Source of the DNA: Rostratula benghalensis
Lineage: Eukaryota > Chordata > Aves > Charadriiformes > Rostratulidae
Length of the DNA stretch: 64,000 nucleotides
NCBI GenBank assembly: GCA_013399305.1
Contig: VXAI01000046.1
Coordinates: 4,092,731 to 4,156,730, forward strand
Direction of reading: 5' to 3'
Shown: positions 12,866 to 24,916 of the stretch, one piece after another
Layout: every line of letters begins with the position of its first letter
Position numbering within the stretch: the stretch's first letter is position 1
Translations under genes and position numbers: made by a program
Notes under the pieces: generated by a model
Database searches by the model: none
Told to the model about the DNA's origin: nothing
What the model saw: the letters and a program-made list of their open reading frames with translations, nothing else

Positions 12866-13050
12866 ATAGAATAGAATCATAGAATCATTCAGGTTGGAAG
12901 AGACCCTGGGGGTCCAACCATCAGCCCTACTCTACAAATTCCTCCCCTACACCAAATCTCCCAACACCACATCTAAATGACACTTAAATACATTCAGGGA
13001 TGGGGACTCAACCACCTCCCTGGGCAGCCTATTCCAGTGTCTGACCACTG
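12866..13050 (-). mobile_element. CR1 LINE 3' fragment (truncated)
   Basis: The left end has AGAATCATAGAATCATTCAG followed by a GGTTGGAAGAGACC-type sequence. Reversed, this is the terminal ATTCTATGATTCTATGAT-like repeat and 3' untranslated region of avian CR1 elements. The fragment reads on through the typical 'ccctgggcagcctattccagtgtctgaccact' region and stops near 13050. It is about 185 bp, 5'-truncated as most CR1 copies are, and carries no reverse-transcriptase coding. Confidence 0.9.
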
Positions 13051-14404
13051 TTTATGCCACAGGGGTTCCACTAAACATGTGAAAGTGCAGTATTCTCATC
13101 TTTATTTTCTAATTCTTGCCTGACCCAGAGGCTTTTTCTGTCAATGTGCTTTCCTGTGAAGTATGGGGATATCACAGGGAATTTTAAAAATTGGTTTCCA
13201 AATTATTTTTTTTCCTTATTAAATTCCGATTATGACATCTCACTTGAAAGTGTGAGTTTGCTTTCATGCTATTGCTGTAAATGTGCACCCTGGAGAGATA
13301 CGGCTGGCAGAAAACCAAATCAGTTCAAAGCAATGCATTTAAAACTGAAGTGGGTGCTCCACAGAGTCTTCCTGCAGGTCTGTGGCTTTGCTATGACTTT
13401 TCTTATTTCTTAAAATGCTTTTCTCTATACTCTTAATTTGATGAAGATATAAAAGGGGGTGTAGAACAACTGAATGCTGTGACCCTGCTAATGCATGCTC
13501 ATGGTCATAGTGACCATGCACAGTCCTGGTTCAGATTCACTAGATTTCTCTCCTGTCTCCAAACTGAAACTACCCTTACAGGGCAAAGCTGGCTCGAAAG
13601 AGAAACTGAAGAAAACACTAGATTTACTTTACCTTACAGTTCACAGAGTAAAGAGGCTGAAAACAATGTGAGAAGAATATTTTTTTCTATAATACTTTAC
13701 ATTTATGGGGATTTGTAGGAAAATCACAGATTTTAATCTTTTCAGTTGCAGGCTCAGGGAATTGATTTTTCTTTATACTCTTCTGGTAAAATTACAATAT
13801 ATCAATTATTTCTTCTCGTTCCACAAGTGAAAGAATTTGCCTGCAGGAGATGCCAAGAACTTAAAATCTGTTCCAATGTGTTGGCTTGTACGCCTGATGC
13901 TTTGTAAAGTAAATGTTTCTAATATTCCCATCATCTTTCTACACATGCGCTCAGTGCTATCCTAATATTCTCATCTGCTACAATGTTACATGCTGTGTAG
14001 AGATTACAAAGAGTCAATTGAGCAGAGCTACTCCACAACAAGCAGTGATATCATGAATAAATTACCTCGTCTTTTCTCTTGCTGTCAGTGCCCAAGGCTG
14101 AAATGAAAGGTTTAATCTATTCCGAAACTAGAGTGTTGATGTGCTGCTGTTGGGCTGTGACAAGCAGCAGTAAACAGTCTTCTACATATAATAGTCAGTA
14201 TTGTCACGCACTTAATTACTGCTGTATGAGCTACTAGCTGGCCTTACGTGCTATTTACATTCTACTTTTGATACACATTTAGAATTAGGAGACCATGGTG
14301 CACATCTTTTTTTCAAGCTTATTGAGAAGAGCTAAGGTCTGTGCCACCCAAATCAAGTTACAGATCCTGCAAGGTATCGAAGGCTTTAATTTCAATTTTA
14401 ATTT

Positions 14405-14420
14405 GTGCTTCATGAAGCAC
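14405..14420. repeat. 16-bp perfect palindrome
   Basis: GTGCTTCATGAAGCAC equals its own reverse complement. It lies in a stretch rich in TAAT/ATTA homeodomain cores. It could bind a dimeric factor or be chance. Confidence 0.9.
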
Positions 14421-14771
14421 ACCACTGTTACTGCTTCAATTAGAGCCCCATTACCTATGTTCAGCTATCTGTTTATCTTTTCACTGTGTCACTGCTTCTG
14501 TCTCGCTTTTCATTGCCATTGTGAGTCTGTTTCATATTTAGAATGGTGGCGTACCTACTCTTCTTGTCGGATGTAATTAATGTCACAGCAGCTACAGGAA
14601 GGAATGACATTTGAGAGCTGGCTGCACAGACTGGTTCCCTCAACAGGGTCATACAGTATGACTGATCAAATATTTCACCTAATTTTTTGCCTAGCCTTTT
14701 CCCAGGTTAGGAACTCCCTATGAAATGTGCAGCAGCTGAACTGGCTACGTGAGTTATTTCAGATGTGTGAG

Positions 14772-14791
14772 ATAATGGCTTAAGCCATTAT
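14772..14791. repeat. 20-bp perfect palindrome
   Basis: ATAATGGCTTAAGCCATTAT equals its own reverse complement. It places two inverted TAATGG sites around a CTTAAG centre, followed by an AT-rich tract. Confidence 0.9.
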
Positions 14792-16520
14792 ATATATTAC
14801 ATATATTTATGTGTTTTTTCCTACCAACGTGACTAGTGGTGTGTGGCATACTATATGTAGTCAGTGTTATACCACTCACCGCATCTGAGCATGGTACCGC
14901 TGAGCCCTTTACAACGGTCAGATAAAACAGGATTTGAAGCCTTTAGCCAGCAGCAAACTATGCTGCCACAGTCGTTAGACTAAAAAGCATGGCAAATGCA
15001 TTAGAGATTGTTGGGAAAGTCTAATCACGACTACAGGCAGTATCTTTCTCAAGCAAGAAATATATCATCAAAATGAAGGTCTGTTTTAACAGCAGAAAGT
15101 CAGGAGGAGCTTATATGCTGTTTACCTTAAAAGGGATAGTGAACCTTGGGGTTTGTGTCTGTAATTGTTCTAATGAGTTAATGTAAATGTTTTGTTATTA
15201 GGTCTGTGATGCTTAGCCCATTTCCGGAAGGCAAATTTCTGGAACTGGGATATCTCAGAATCGTAAGCAGCAAGGTGATGTTCTTTTGCAGAGAGGTTTG
15301 ATCTCTGAGGTTTGATCTTTTGAGAAGATCAGCAAACCAAGAGGTTTGCCAATTGTCCACCAGTAGCAGTGGACAGTAAGTAGCTGGTGTCACAATCTGT
15401 CCTTATGCACCTTGTCAGGAGAGCACCATTCCCTTGTGACTGAACCAAAGTGCTGAATCCTGTCCAGTTCTTAGTCCCATCCATTGATCAATGCTCTTAC
15501 TTCTCAGTCTCTTGCTTTGCAGGTACAGCTCTTCATATCTGGCACCTGGAAGTGGAAGTATTTGGTACCCATAGACGTGGTAAAATTGCCTGACCATTGT
15601 ACTACACTTGAGCTACGCCTATGCCATGGGCTACTGAAATCCGTAGTGTATCACGTCCTAAGTAGACAATGAGTTCAGATTCCTGGAGTACAACAAGCTC
15701 CTGAATACAGTTTAGTTGCCTTGATGATTACCAATCTTTCCCTCTTGCTTTAGATCACGGGCAGCCCTGCCAGTAATCTTGCTTCAGATAGTGGAACTAT
15801 CTAACTACAGGAACTACCTCTTTGTTCAGGAAAGTAGCCTCCATCTCTAAATTGTTAGTCTAAGTCTTTTCTTTTCATTACTACTACTCTGGAAACAGAT
15901 CACAAAATTTCAGAAACAAACCACAAAACAATTAGAGAGAGTGATATTATGGGCAGAACCCCCTCTCATTCCAGAAGGTAAGATGCATTCAGCTTAGTGG
16001 TTTTCTGTCATAGCTCATTAAACAAAATCAAAATTAATCAATGTACTACAATTTCATCATATCCAGCTGTGATAAACTGAACATATGGGCTTCATTCCTC
16101 TGTAGAAATTCTGGTTGGTCTTGCAGTCTTCATTTTAGCAGAGATTCAACAGCCTGGGTCCCAGATATATACATTGATTTGTTTGTGCCAAGAAAATATC
16201 ATTCATGTTTCACATGAATGAAAAAATGTAGACAGAATTACATGTTTAGCATCTGGCATACTGGGGGCTTTAATCTTGGGAGGGCCTTTTTAATGCAATA
16301 TTGAAAAACAGTGCATAGTTGAAAAAGATTAGTCTTGTCTGTGTTTGTAGACTGTTTTATTATTTAGGTCTGGCTGTTTACTTGGAACCATTGAATTTTT
16401 CTTTTGGATGTAGACTTAGTATTACTTTTAAAATGTGCAAAATTTTAAAAATTACATTTCTTCTTTTATAAACTATCTGCCCAGACATAAACACTCTAAA
16501 CAATAGAACGAACAATGCCA

Positions 16521-16551
16521 TTCTTTTTTTCTTTTTTCTTTTTTTTTTTTT
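16521..16551. repeat. Polypyrimidine tract (T/C) of about 30 bases
   Basis: An uninterrupted pyrimidine run (TTC T7 C T6 C T12 pattern) on the plus strand, a low-complexity tract able to form triplex DNA in principle. No gene context. Confidence 0.85.
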
Positions 16552-17165
16552 AATTTTCTCTTGTAAAGGAAGAAACTCTTGTATGGGTTGGAAAGCCATA
16601 GCAATCTGACACTCTAGTGACAGAAACTGAGTTCAAATGAGGAGAGTTGTCTTTATTCAGTGACCCACAGCAGTTAATAGTAAAAAGGAAGAGTTTAGCT
16701 TTTTGCTCTAAAATCTGTGGTTTGGGTTTAGTTTAGATTTCTGAAATGGAAAGATGTTGATGCTCTTTGCAAAATAAACCCATACTGCATTAAAATAAAA
16801 ATTTAAATATCCCTTCAGCTTCACTGTGGCCCCTTCTTCTGTCATTTCTGTTCTGAAAATTAGAGAGATTACATCAGAAAAATCAAGTTTAAAATTTAGC
16901 AATTCCCATTTAATAGCATACCTATATAATCAACGTTATATTGTTTGTGTGTCAACTTTTATGAAAATGTCCTCCTGAAATTTAGTTGTAGTATTTCACC
17001 TACACTGCTTTGAGAGTTGATATCTTGAATTATCCTTTCTTTCTCCCATGTTTTTCCTGTTAATGTTATTGATGTAAGATGCACATAGGAAACTGCTCAA
17101 GGCTGAATGCATCTGGGATACAGATGGAAGAGCTACATGTGGGTGCAGTGACATGAAACATGCTC

Positions 17166-17181
17166 TGCACTAGGTGGTGCT
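17166..17181 (+). promoter_or_regulatory. Candidate CTCF core site
   Basis: TGCACTAGGTGGTGCT closely follows the CTCF core pattern (C-A-C-T-A-G-G-N-G-G-C/T-G-C-T). It lies between SKIC8 and CRABP1, where a boundary separating a housekeeping gene from a developmental gene would make sense. Motif match only. Confidence 0.45.
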
Positions 17182-18139
17182 GACGGGAGAAACTAAAGCT
17201 TCCTTAGTGCTCCAGTAAATTCACTGCTATTATCTTTAAAATGAGAAGAGTTCTAAGGTATCTTGAGACATTCAGAGTGTATTTCTTAGATTTTGAATGA
17301 GATTTTTGGAGGTAGGGGCTCTTGAGAGAAATGAGACAAATTCCGTAGAAAGTGAGTTATTGAAGTGTTACGTGAATGTAAAAATATCTCTGCTCTTCCT
17401 AAGGAACTGAAGCCCCTAATAATACTGTGCCCCTGTATCTTGGGCAGAATTTCTGCTTTTCCAAGATGTATTACCCAAAGTTCCCTCAACCTGTAGAACC
17501 ATTCAGAACATCAGACTTTTTATGTCTTACCTAAAGAAAAGGGGGAAAAAATTCAGAAATAGGTAGAAAATCACATGGATCCTAAACTAAAAACTAAGAA
17601 GCCTAAATAGAGCATCTTCGTTTGAGAATTTTGTTCATACTTTCCAAATTTGATTGCTTTCATCTCTTCCTCTAAGCAGATAGTGAGGCACTTAAGCAAA
17701 AATATTGCAATTCACAGAGGTGCTGAGTACCCTCTCCTTTTACTGACATCACTGAGGCTTCAAATTATTACTAATTCTGAAGGCTAGGGTTCTTGTATTC
17801 AGATACATCATCATACAGTTCTCTACAATTTTCAGCATCCAAGTTTGAAAACCTTGGCCATAATCACTTAGGTCCCCGGGGATGACCTCTCCAATCTTAA
17901 ATGACAAGGAAGTGGATTGAGTTATCATGATGCTTTCCAGATAATGTTTAGACAAAGAATGTCTGCATTATTCCTTTTCAGTCTGAAATCTGCAGATCTA
18001 GTACTAGGGAGGAAGCCTGGAAAACAATGACCTCCTTGTCAGAGACTCTGGTTTCAGTTGGGAATGGTCACTTGGCCTGTTTAGCTAATAAGCCCCAGAA
18101 ACCTTCTGAATTAGAAAGAGCAAAGGATGTTAGTTTAGA

Positions 18140-18153
18140 AGGTCAGAGGGTCA
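18140..18153 (+). promoter_or_regulatory. Candidate DR2 retinoic acid response element
   Basis: AGGTCA, two spacer bases (GA), then GGGTCA: a direct repeat with spacing 2, a class bound by RAR/RXR. A SOX-type AACAATGG follows at 18153-18160. It is about 6.7 kb upstream of the CRABP1 start. Binding is not shown by sequence alone. Confidence 0.4.
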
Positions 18154-21100
18154 ACAATGGTAGGAGCAGTTGTACTTAAGGTCATTTTCTGAGCAAAGTT
18201 TAGCAGGACAGAACAAAGAGAGGAGAAGGATTGATAGGAGTTAGAACACCTATGACTTACATATTTCTAGACCTTCATATCTTCACTGGAACTAGTAGAA
18301 TTATAGTTGTTTACGTTGAGAAGAACTTAGTCCAAACCCTTAGACTTATTAATGCTTTGAAATAGGCTGATGAAAAGCTTTTCAAAAACATTTGGAATTT
18401 TAAATTGAATTAACGGATGAGATCCCTATTTCCTGGTTCTAATTTATGTGGAATGCTAAATACTCTGTTTTGTTAAAAAAGGGAAAATGAATTTTCTTCA
18501 TCTTCTTTTTGTCTGCCAGATGTAATGGAAAACTTTTGAATTTAGCATATACACAAAGGTCAGGGCACCAGAGTAAAACCTAGGATTGTGCAAATGGCAT
18601 GGCTTCTATAGCTTCAGGACATGGTCCTGTTGGGAGTTCAGTCCAGACCTAAAAGAGAATATGTTCCTTTGAATTTGCTCATTCTTCTTCTGGACATTTG
18701 GAAAAAATAACATGGTCCTCTATCCCTAGAGATGAAGATCTTTTAAGAGTCTCCAATATCTAAGGTAATCCATACGTCAGCTTGGTCCATCTGCCCGAGT
18801 AAGTAAATCTTAATAGACCTGCGTTGTGTTCAGAGAAGAGCTGACACAGTTTGATTACTTTTGTATTGGCAGCCACAGCTTTATTAATGTCTTTTGTTGG
18901 AGCAAATGAGAACTGCAGAGCCTCTGTGGAAATCACTGATTTCTAATGTTACAATAGCCTGTTCATGAAAAAGAAACAGTTTTTCTGCATTAGTAATTTA
19001 ACAAGCAAATTTCTGCAATGTCACAACCTGCAGTATCAAACCAAGGCTGTGTAACATGCACGGCACTGCTCTCACTTTTCTAGCCTTGCCCAGTTATTTG
19101 TTGTGACTGTAGAGGGAAGCTGCCAGACATAGCTCAAAGGAAAAGTTGGGTTTTAAGAGCTGCTATATCAACATCTCTACCCCTTGCCTGACTCAAGTGC
19201 ACATTTGGAGACATTGATAAATATGTCATATGAGGTATTTATTTAAAAGCCTCTGATAGGTGAATAATAACTTTGCTTCTGACTGTTGGACATATCTTTG
19301 AGAGTTTATTTGGCTTCTAGGTGGCTTGGGTTTATGTCCTGGAGATTTATGTATGAGCATGTTACACTCTTGGGAGCCAAGGAAACTCCTGCCTCAGATC
19401 TACTCTCCTCACCTAGTCCTTGTTTTCAGTTGCCTGTGGGCAAGTACAAGGGACTTTACTACTTAAACAAAACTGGGGAAAGAGGAAATGAGGCTAGAGT
19501 CTCATTTGCTAGTTTGTCAAAAATTACTGGGATTTTCCAGGATCATCTTCATCCAGAGAGCCATCCTTGATTCACAGATCCACAAAAAAATCCATTAAAA
19601 CATGCATAAAGATCCTCACAGAGGATGGTTTTCATCCCTAGGCCATTCTTAACTGTCATGGATTCTGAAATTTAATAAATTCCTTTTTTCTTTTTCTTTC
19701 TGAAGTACCCAATAAAACATAAAGCTCCGTTTAATTATGTGAATAGATTTTTTTTCCAGTTTGTACAAGACTGTATTTTAAACTTGGCAGATTGTTAATG
19801 TTACTTCAAAACTGTTACTTCCTGCCGTGTTGCTTTATCTGAACCAAAGGGGCTTGGGGGTTGATAACTCCCTTTCAGCTGCCAAGCCACATGCAGAATC
19901 TGACTTTTGGGAGACAGGAGCTGTTCAAAGCAGCTGGTGATCTGGTGACAGCTGGATGGTTTGGACAGAAGGTAATGTCACTTTTTGCCTAACACTCTCA
20001 GCCAGTACTCAAATTCTGTGCATGTAGGTTAAAAGGTCTAGCTACTAAAAATCTGAATCAGAGGTTAGTTATTCAGTATGACCTTCCTGTGCAACTATTT
20101 AGCAGTTTGCAAGTGGTTTTCCAAAGCAGTGATCTAAACTGATTTTTATTACAGACAGAATATTAGTTTGAGACTAAGCAATCTTGATTTTCCTCTGCAC
20201 TAGTATTTGTGGGTTTATTCTGGTACTGGCCCAGGAAAACACACCCCTAAGCACCTCTAAAATACAGTTCACAGTTATTATGTTACTAGCATTGCTACTA
20301 TATATTGCTGTATCGGGATCAAATTGCTCAGCAGTCTATGGAATTAATGCCCAAGTGAAAAGACGATCAAACTCCCTTTGTTTTCAGAGTAAACCCAGCA
20401 AATTTTACTTAAGAAAACAGTTCTCCATTTTATTGTATTCTTGTAGCAGTTCAGAAAAGAAGATAGATAGAGCAGGTAGCTAGCTTAGAGCCTGGCTATG
20501 GACAATAACATGGATCAATTAGTTTCCCTTGAAAGGGAATATTATAGAGAGGGAATTAAGATGATAGTATTTATTTTTCTTAATGAACATAAAACCAGCA
20601 AGCACTTCATTGTCCGTGTCTAACAATGTAAGAATTAATTTACTTTTCTATTAGTTAGGTCTCAAAACCCAAAAGGATAACTTGGGACTAGAAACCCCTC
20701 TAGCATTTTAGCTTGGGAGTAGTGTCTTTCAGCCTAATGACAGTCCAGTAGAATATACACGGCAACACTATAGAAATGCTGTTTATTCTGCATACATTCA
20801 CATTGTATTTTACCTATTGTCATGCTAGAAGCCCATTGTAAATTAATTTGGCAGATAAATTTACGATGGCAATTTGCCTTCCGGTTGTATAATTTATTCA
20901 TGTCAGAAATAATTTATTATATACTCCTTTAAACCAATCTTTTTTTTTTTTTTCCTAGCATACCAGCTTAGTAAATAAAATTTATTGTTTACACTGAGCC
21001 TTGTGTGACTTCACAGTGGTCAGTCAATAACCTCAAGGGGATAGTTTTGGTCACATTACTGGTCACTTATTTGGATGGATGATGGAGTGCCCCAGTCCCA

Positions 21101-24100
21101 TCTGTACATATATTACTTTCTTTTGTCTTAGGGGCACTGTTGGAAAGATTAATTGGGTCCATCTGCAGGGAAGGATCAGCCTTAGGGGATTCAGGTAAAT
21201 AAAATAAATGCCAAGGGGAAAAAAGGCTGAGGGGGATGTTTTGAAAATCAAACTGTTTTCCATAACTTTAATGGGGAAATTACATACAGAAGGAGACTGG
21301 AGGAAAAGTAAAACTGCCTTTTAGTCTGGGTTATTTCAGCATGACCTGATAAACATCTATTTCTCCTGTCTAGGATAAGGATCTCTGAAGAGAGTTAAAG
21401 TCCATAAGCAATATTTTCAGCTAATATAAATCAGTATAGCTTTCTGATCTCAGTGGAGCTACCCTCACTTTATAACAGTAGAGATTTGAATCATATCTGC
21501 CATAGTGATATTATTCCTGTTCTTCATTTGAGTGATCCAAGACATGCCATAAACTTATGCTAATTCACATTCTGTCCCCTCTTAATTTTTTAAGTTTATT
21601 ATAACAGTGCTATATTCTTTATGACTTTTACATCCCCCTCTGTTTTCCTTTTAAGCTGCTTTCCATACTTTCTTTCTTATCTTTTTCTTCTCTTCCTCTG
21701 AACAGTTCAGCATGCAAATGAATGTCATAGCATAGAGCTAACTGATATGATCACAGCTTGTAAAATACCAACTCAGCCCTTTACTGACTTTTATATCCTT
21801 GTTATTATACACATAATTAATTGGTGTAGCTAGTACATAAGCCATGTGAAATTTGTTGCTGTATGAGTTACATCTCACTCTGTTGCCTTATCAGTCTAAG
21901 TAAAAATTTGTATTCCACAATGCAATAGGATTACAATCTACAGTATTTTCATAAAATGCAAAATGGACAACCAAAAAGATGCTTTTTCTCACTGAGCTTT
22001 AGTTGCCTTCAGGGACTGGAATATAAGAGTTGTTTTGCTTTTAAATTTTTCTTGGAGTGAAGTTAGATTCCTTATGAGTTTGGAGTTCAACTCCTGCTGA
22101 CTTTTAAATTAATTAGTAAAGCCAGAGAAGGGCATGAGGGCATATTTTTGAGACAGAGAGGGAAAACAAATGATTTAAAAGGAAAGGGAAGAAGCACACA
22201 GAAACAATACAAAGGAAAATGTAATTCAAAGGGCAATAGGGAATGGCTGTTGGTGATCTGAATTGATCAACTACTGTGTATACAGAAAGAACTAGTGGTG
22301 AGAAGGAAGACGCTGGCTCTGGAAGCACGTGTGCCTGTGTCCAGCCTGTGCCAGCCACAGTGGCCCCTCTGTCTCTAAGAGGAACAATTCCTTCTCTGGT
22401 TGAACTCTGAGGTCTAATTCTAAAGAGTTGGTGAGTCCGTAGTATGCAGCTCTTGAAGGAAACTGCCTCTGTGTATAAATAAGGTGTGGATATGCACACA
22501 GCGCCAGACAGAGCCAATTGGACACCCTAGAGTTTATCTGGGTTTTTGTTTTAGAAACTGTACTGTATAGGTGGATTGGAACCTCCCAGTCTTTAGATAA
22601 GATTATAATGTAAATAGAAATGTAATTAGAGATCTATGTATTTAGGATGACCACTAGCTCAATATACTGTCGTTGCAGAATAGAGTCTTTATTGCCCGAA
22701 TGCACTTCTCCTTCTAGCTTTACACACTTTCTAGATGAAGGGTGAGCTTTGTGAAATAGGTCTATGGCCACAGTCCAACACCTAGAAAACAAGTCCTACC
22801 CCTTAGAAACACTCTCACAGTTAATATCTACTGGAATAGTCTTGTTCATGTCAGCAGGGCAGCAAATGAAAGAATAGTTATGGACCTTACATGGTCCTTT
22901 AAGGAATAAAGCATCCCCCTTAAAATCATCTGGGCCAATTTATTTTCTCAGGTAGAGAGTGTATGCGTTCTGCAGGATGCTGGAAGCAAGCCTGGATCAT
23001 GGCAGTATGTTTTCAGGTGTACGATTGGGAAGTTGAAACTGGAGGACTGAGCCAGGCTTCACTGTTTCATAGCAATACACAGACTTGCTTTGGGTTTGTT
23101 GGGCCTGCAGCCTTTTATTTGTAAGACTTGAACCTACTTGCAAGAGGGAAATGATTTGTATGTTTGGGGTTTTTCCCCATTTTGTTTGTTTTGGATTTTT
23201 CTGTGGTGATTGGAAATCTTTAGATGAAGTATATCAGATAAGAATTAATTCTTTTGTCGTTTACTAAAAACTGAAAAATGCTTTGTGCTCTGCTTTGGTG
23301 GTTTTTTTTAGAGACCCTGTTATTGAGAGCAGATATTCCTCACCAAAATCCTAATTTCCTGGAAAAAAACCACATTTTCCATCATAATATTTCAGTTAAA
23401 GAATTATGCCATGTCTCCAGAGTGTCCTTCTGAAAAGACAGGAAAAAAAAAAGTCAGTAGAAAAATAGTGACTATCAACAGATGGATATTTAGTTCGGCT
23501 CTATGGTTCTTGCTGAGGTAAAATTCTTCTGGGGGTAAGAAGCGAGAGCCCATTTCAGCACATAGAAACTGGAGAGTCTTGCGTAACATATGGCTAAGGT
23601 AAATCCCAGAGCTGTACATTTTCCAGGAGTGAACACATTTTATACATACCTCAAGCAACCAACTTGTTCATTTTACAGAGTGAGGCTAACAAGTGAAGAA
23701 TGGTTGTGAATGTACCATGAAGCTGGCTCAGCAAAGGTTTTCCTATAATTAAAATACATCTGGCTCTGTTCTGAGTGGGAAATCACAGGCCTCTGAATGT
23801 TTTGAGTATTTCCTTATGCACAACAGCAGCAGAAATACTCCATATGCCTTAAACCGTCAAGTTCGGTTTCCCTTAATCCATGTAGATAAATCAGCTGCAA
23901 GAAGGAACTTTAGTATCTTTGACCTGAAACTGAGGGATCCGAAGCACAGACAATGGAAATGGTGATGGAAAGTCTGAGAGGCACAGAGCGGCGCTCAAAT
24001 CTCTACCACGCTGCTGTTAATTTAAATAACTGTGAAAGAGCTTCATGTGCTTCTCCATAACAGCTTGTGACCACTATGGGCACTGCTCCTTCTGATGTAG

Positions 24101-24600
24101 GAGGAATATCTACCAGCTCCGCCGCTATGTCCTCCAACTGCCAGAAGTGACAGGAGTGTGTGGCTGTGTCTGGGCAGTGGTACAAGTGTTGTGTGTGGCT
24201 TTGTCCTTCTCCCTTCTCAGAGGGGAAGCCTTGGATCAGGGTGCGGTGAGAGTTTCCTTGGAACAGTCTCCTGCCTTGGGTAGGGCTGTGCTCCCTGGCA
24301 CCTCTTTGTCCTGGTGGTCGTCCAGGGTCGTCCAGATTAGCTGGGCTGGAGGCCCAGAGAGCTGGGAGCGAGGGTGTCCTGTATTACTGTGCCCCGGCCC
24401 TGATGTGGTGAGGATGAATCCAGCGTGAGCACAGAGAGGCTGCTCTTACTTGAATTGCCCTCTCCCTGCCTGCCTCTGGGGCCTTTCTTTAAGTCCTCAA
24501 TGTCCACCCTTAGCCGTGGGACAAGTGACAATCAGGCTCTCCTTCCTGGGAAGCCCAAGGGGGCAGCTGGCAAGGCTGGTAAGGAAGGCCGGCAGGGAGT

Positions 24601-24663
24601 GATGGATGGAGGACTGGAAGGACGGATGGATGGTTGGATGGACAGACGGGAGGGATAGATGAT
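24601..24663. repeat. Degenerate GGAT/GATG-type tetranucleotide repeat
   Basis: About 60 bp built from imperfect GGAT, GGAC and GATG units lying just upstream of the CRABP1 CpG-rich promoter. Likely an old microsatellite, possibly length-variable. Confidence 0.75.
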
Positions 24664-24846
24664 GGGGGGCTGGGACGGGGGACGGCTTTCTGACGGCGTG
24701 ATGGCCCCGGGGAAGGGGTGGGGGACCGGGGGGTGTGACCCGCTCTCCCCGCCGCCGCCGCGGCCCGCCCCACTCACAAGGTGCCGGAGCCGCAGAGAGA
24801 GCAGCAGCGCCGTGTCCCCGCCGCCGTCCGCAGCGCCCGCCCCGCC
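24664..24846 (+). promoter_or_regulatory. CRABP1: CRABP1 GC-rich promoter and 5' untranslated region
   Basis: This is the left part of a CpG-rich block that extends through intron 1 to about 25560. It has GC boxes (CCCGCCCC at 24764-24771, CCCGCCCCGCC at 24836-24846, the latter touching the start codon) and a run of guanine tracts at 24664-24733. No TATA box is visible. As I recall, mammalian CRABP1 promoters are likewise Sp1-type, TATA-less and CpG-rich, and are methylation-sensitive. The transcription start probably lies between about 24740 and 24800 but is not determined. Confidence 0.75.
24709..24733 (+). promoter_or_regulatory. G-quadruplex-type motif upstream of CRABP1 ATG
   Basis: Four runs of four to six guanines are separated by loops of 2, 1 and 3 bases (G4 AA G4 T G5 ACC G6). 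This meets the usual rule for an intramolecular quadruplex with unusually short loops. It is 114 bases upstream of the start codon. Confidence 0.8.
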
Positions 24847-24916
24847 ATGCCCAACTTCGCCGGCACTTGGAAGATGAGGAGCAGCGAGAATTTCGACGAG
24901 CTCCTCAAGGCGCTGG
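24847..24916 (+). CDS. CRABP1: CRABP1 exon 1 coding part (residues 1-23 plus one base)
   Basis: The start ATG (24847-24849) sits in a GCCATGC context directly after GC-rich leader. The exon encodes the first beta-strand and the start of helix I, and ends at a GTGAGG donor. The Gly24 codon is split 1/2. Confidence 0.97.

Larger units (their letters stand above)
1150..24590. other. Intergenic region between SKIC8 and CRABP1, no gene seen
   Basis: About 23.4 kb of mostly AT-rich sequence. All open frames are short (about 110 codons or fewer), overlap on both strands and resemble no family I recognise. The region holds one CR1 fragment, a MIR-like SINE remnant, a decayed palindromic repeat, a 39-bp tandem duplication, several palindromes, and candidate CTCF and nuclear-receptor sites, each listed separately. 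Because CRABP1 is tightly regulated in development, distal enhancers are plausible here, but none can be proven from one sequence. Confidence 0.7.
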
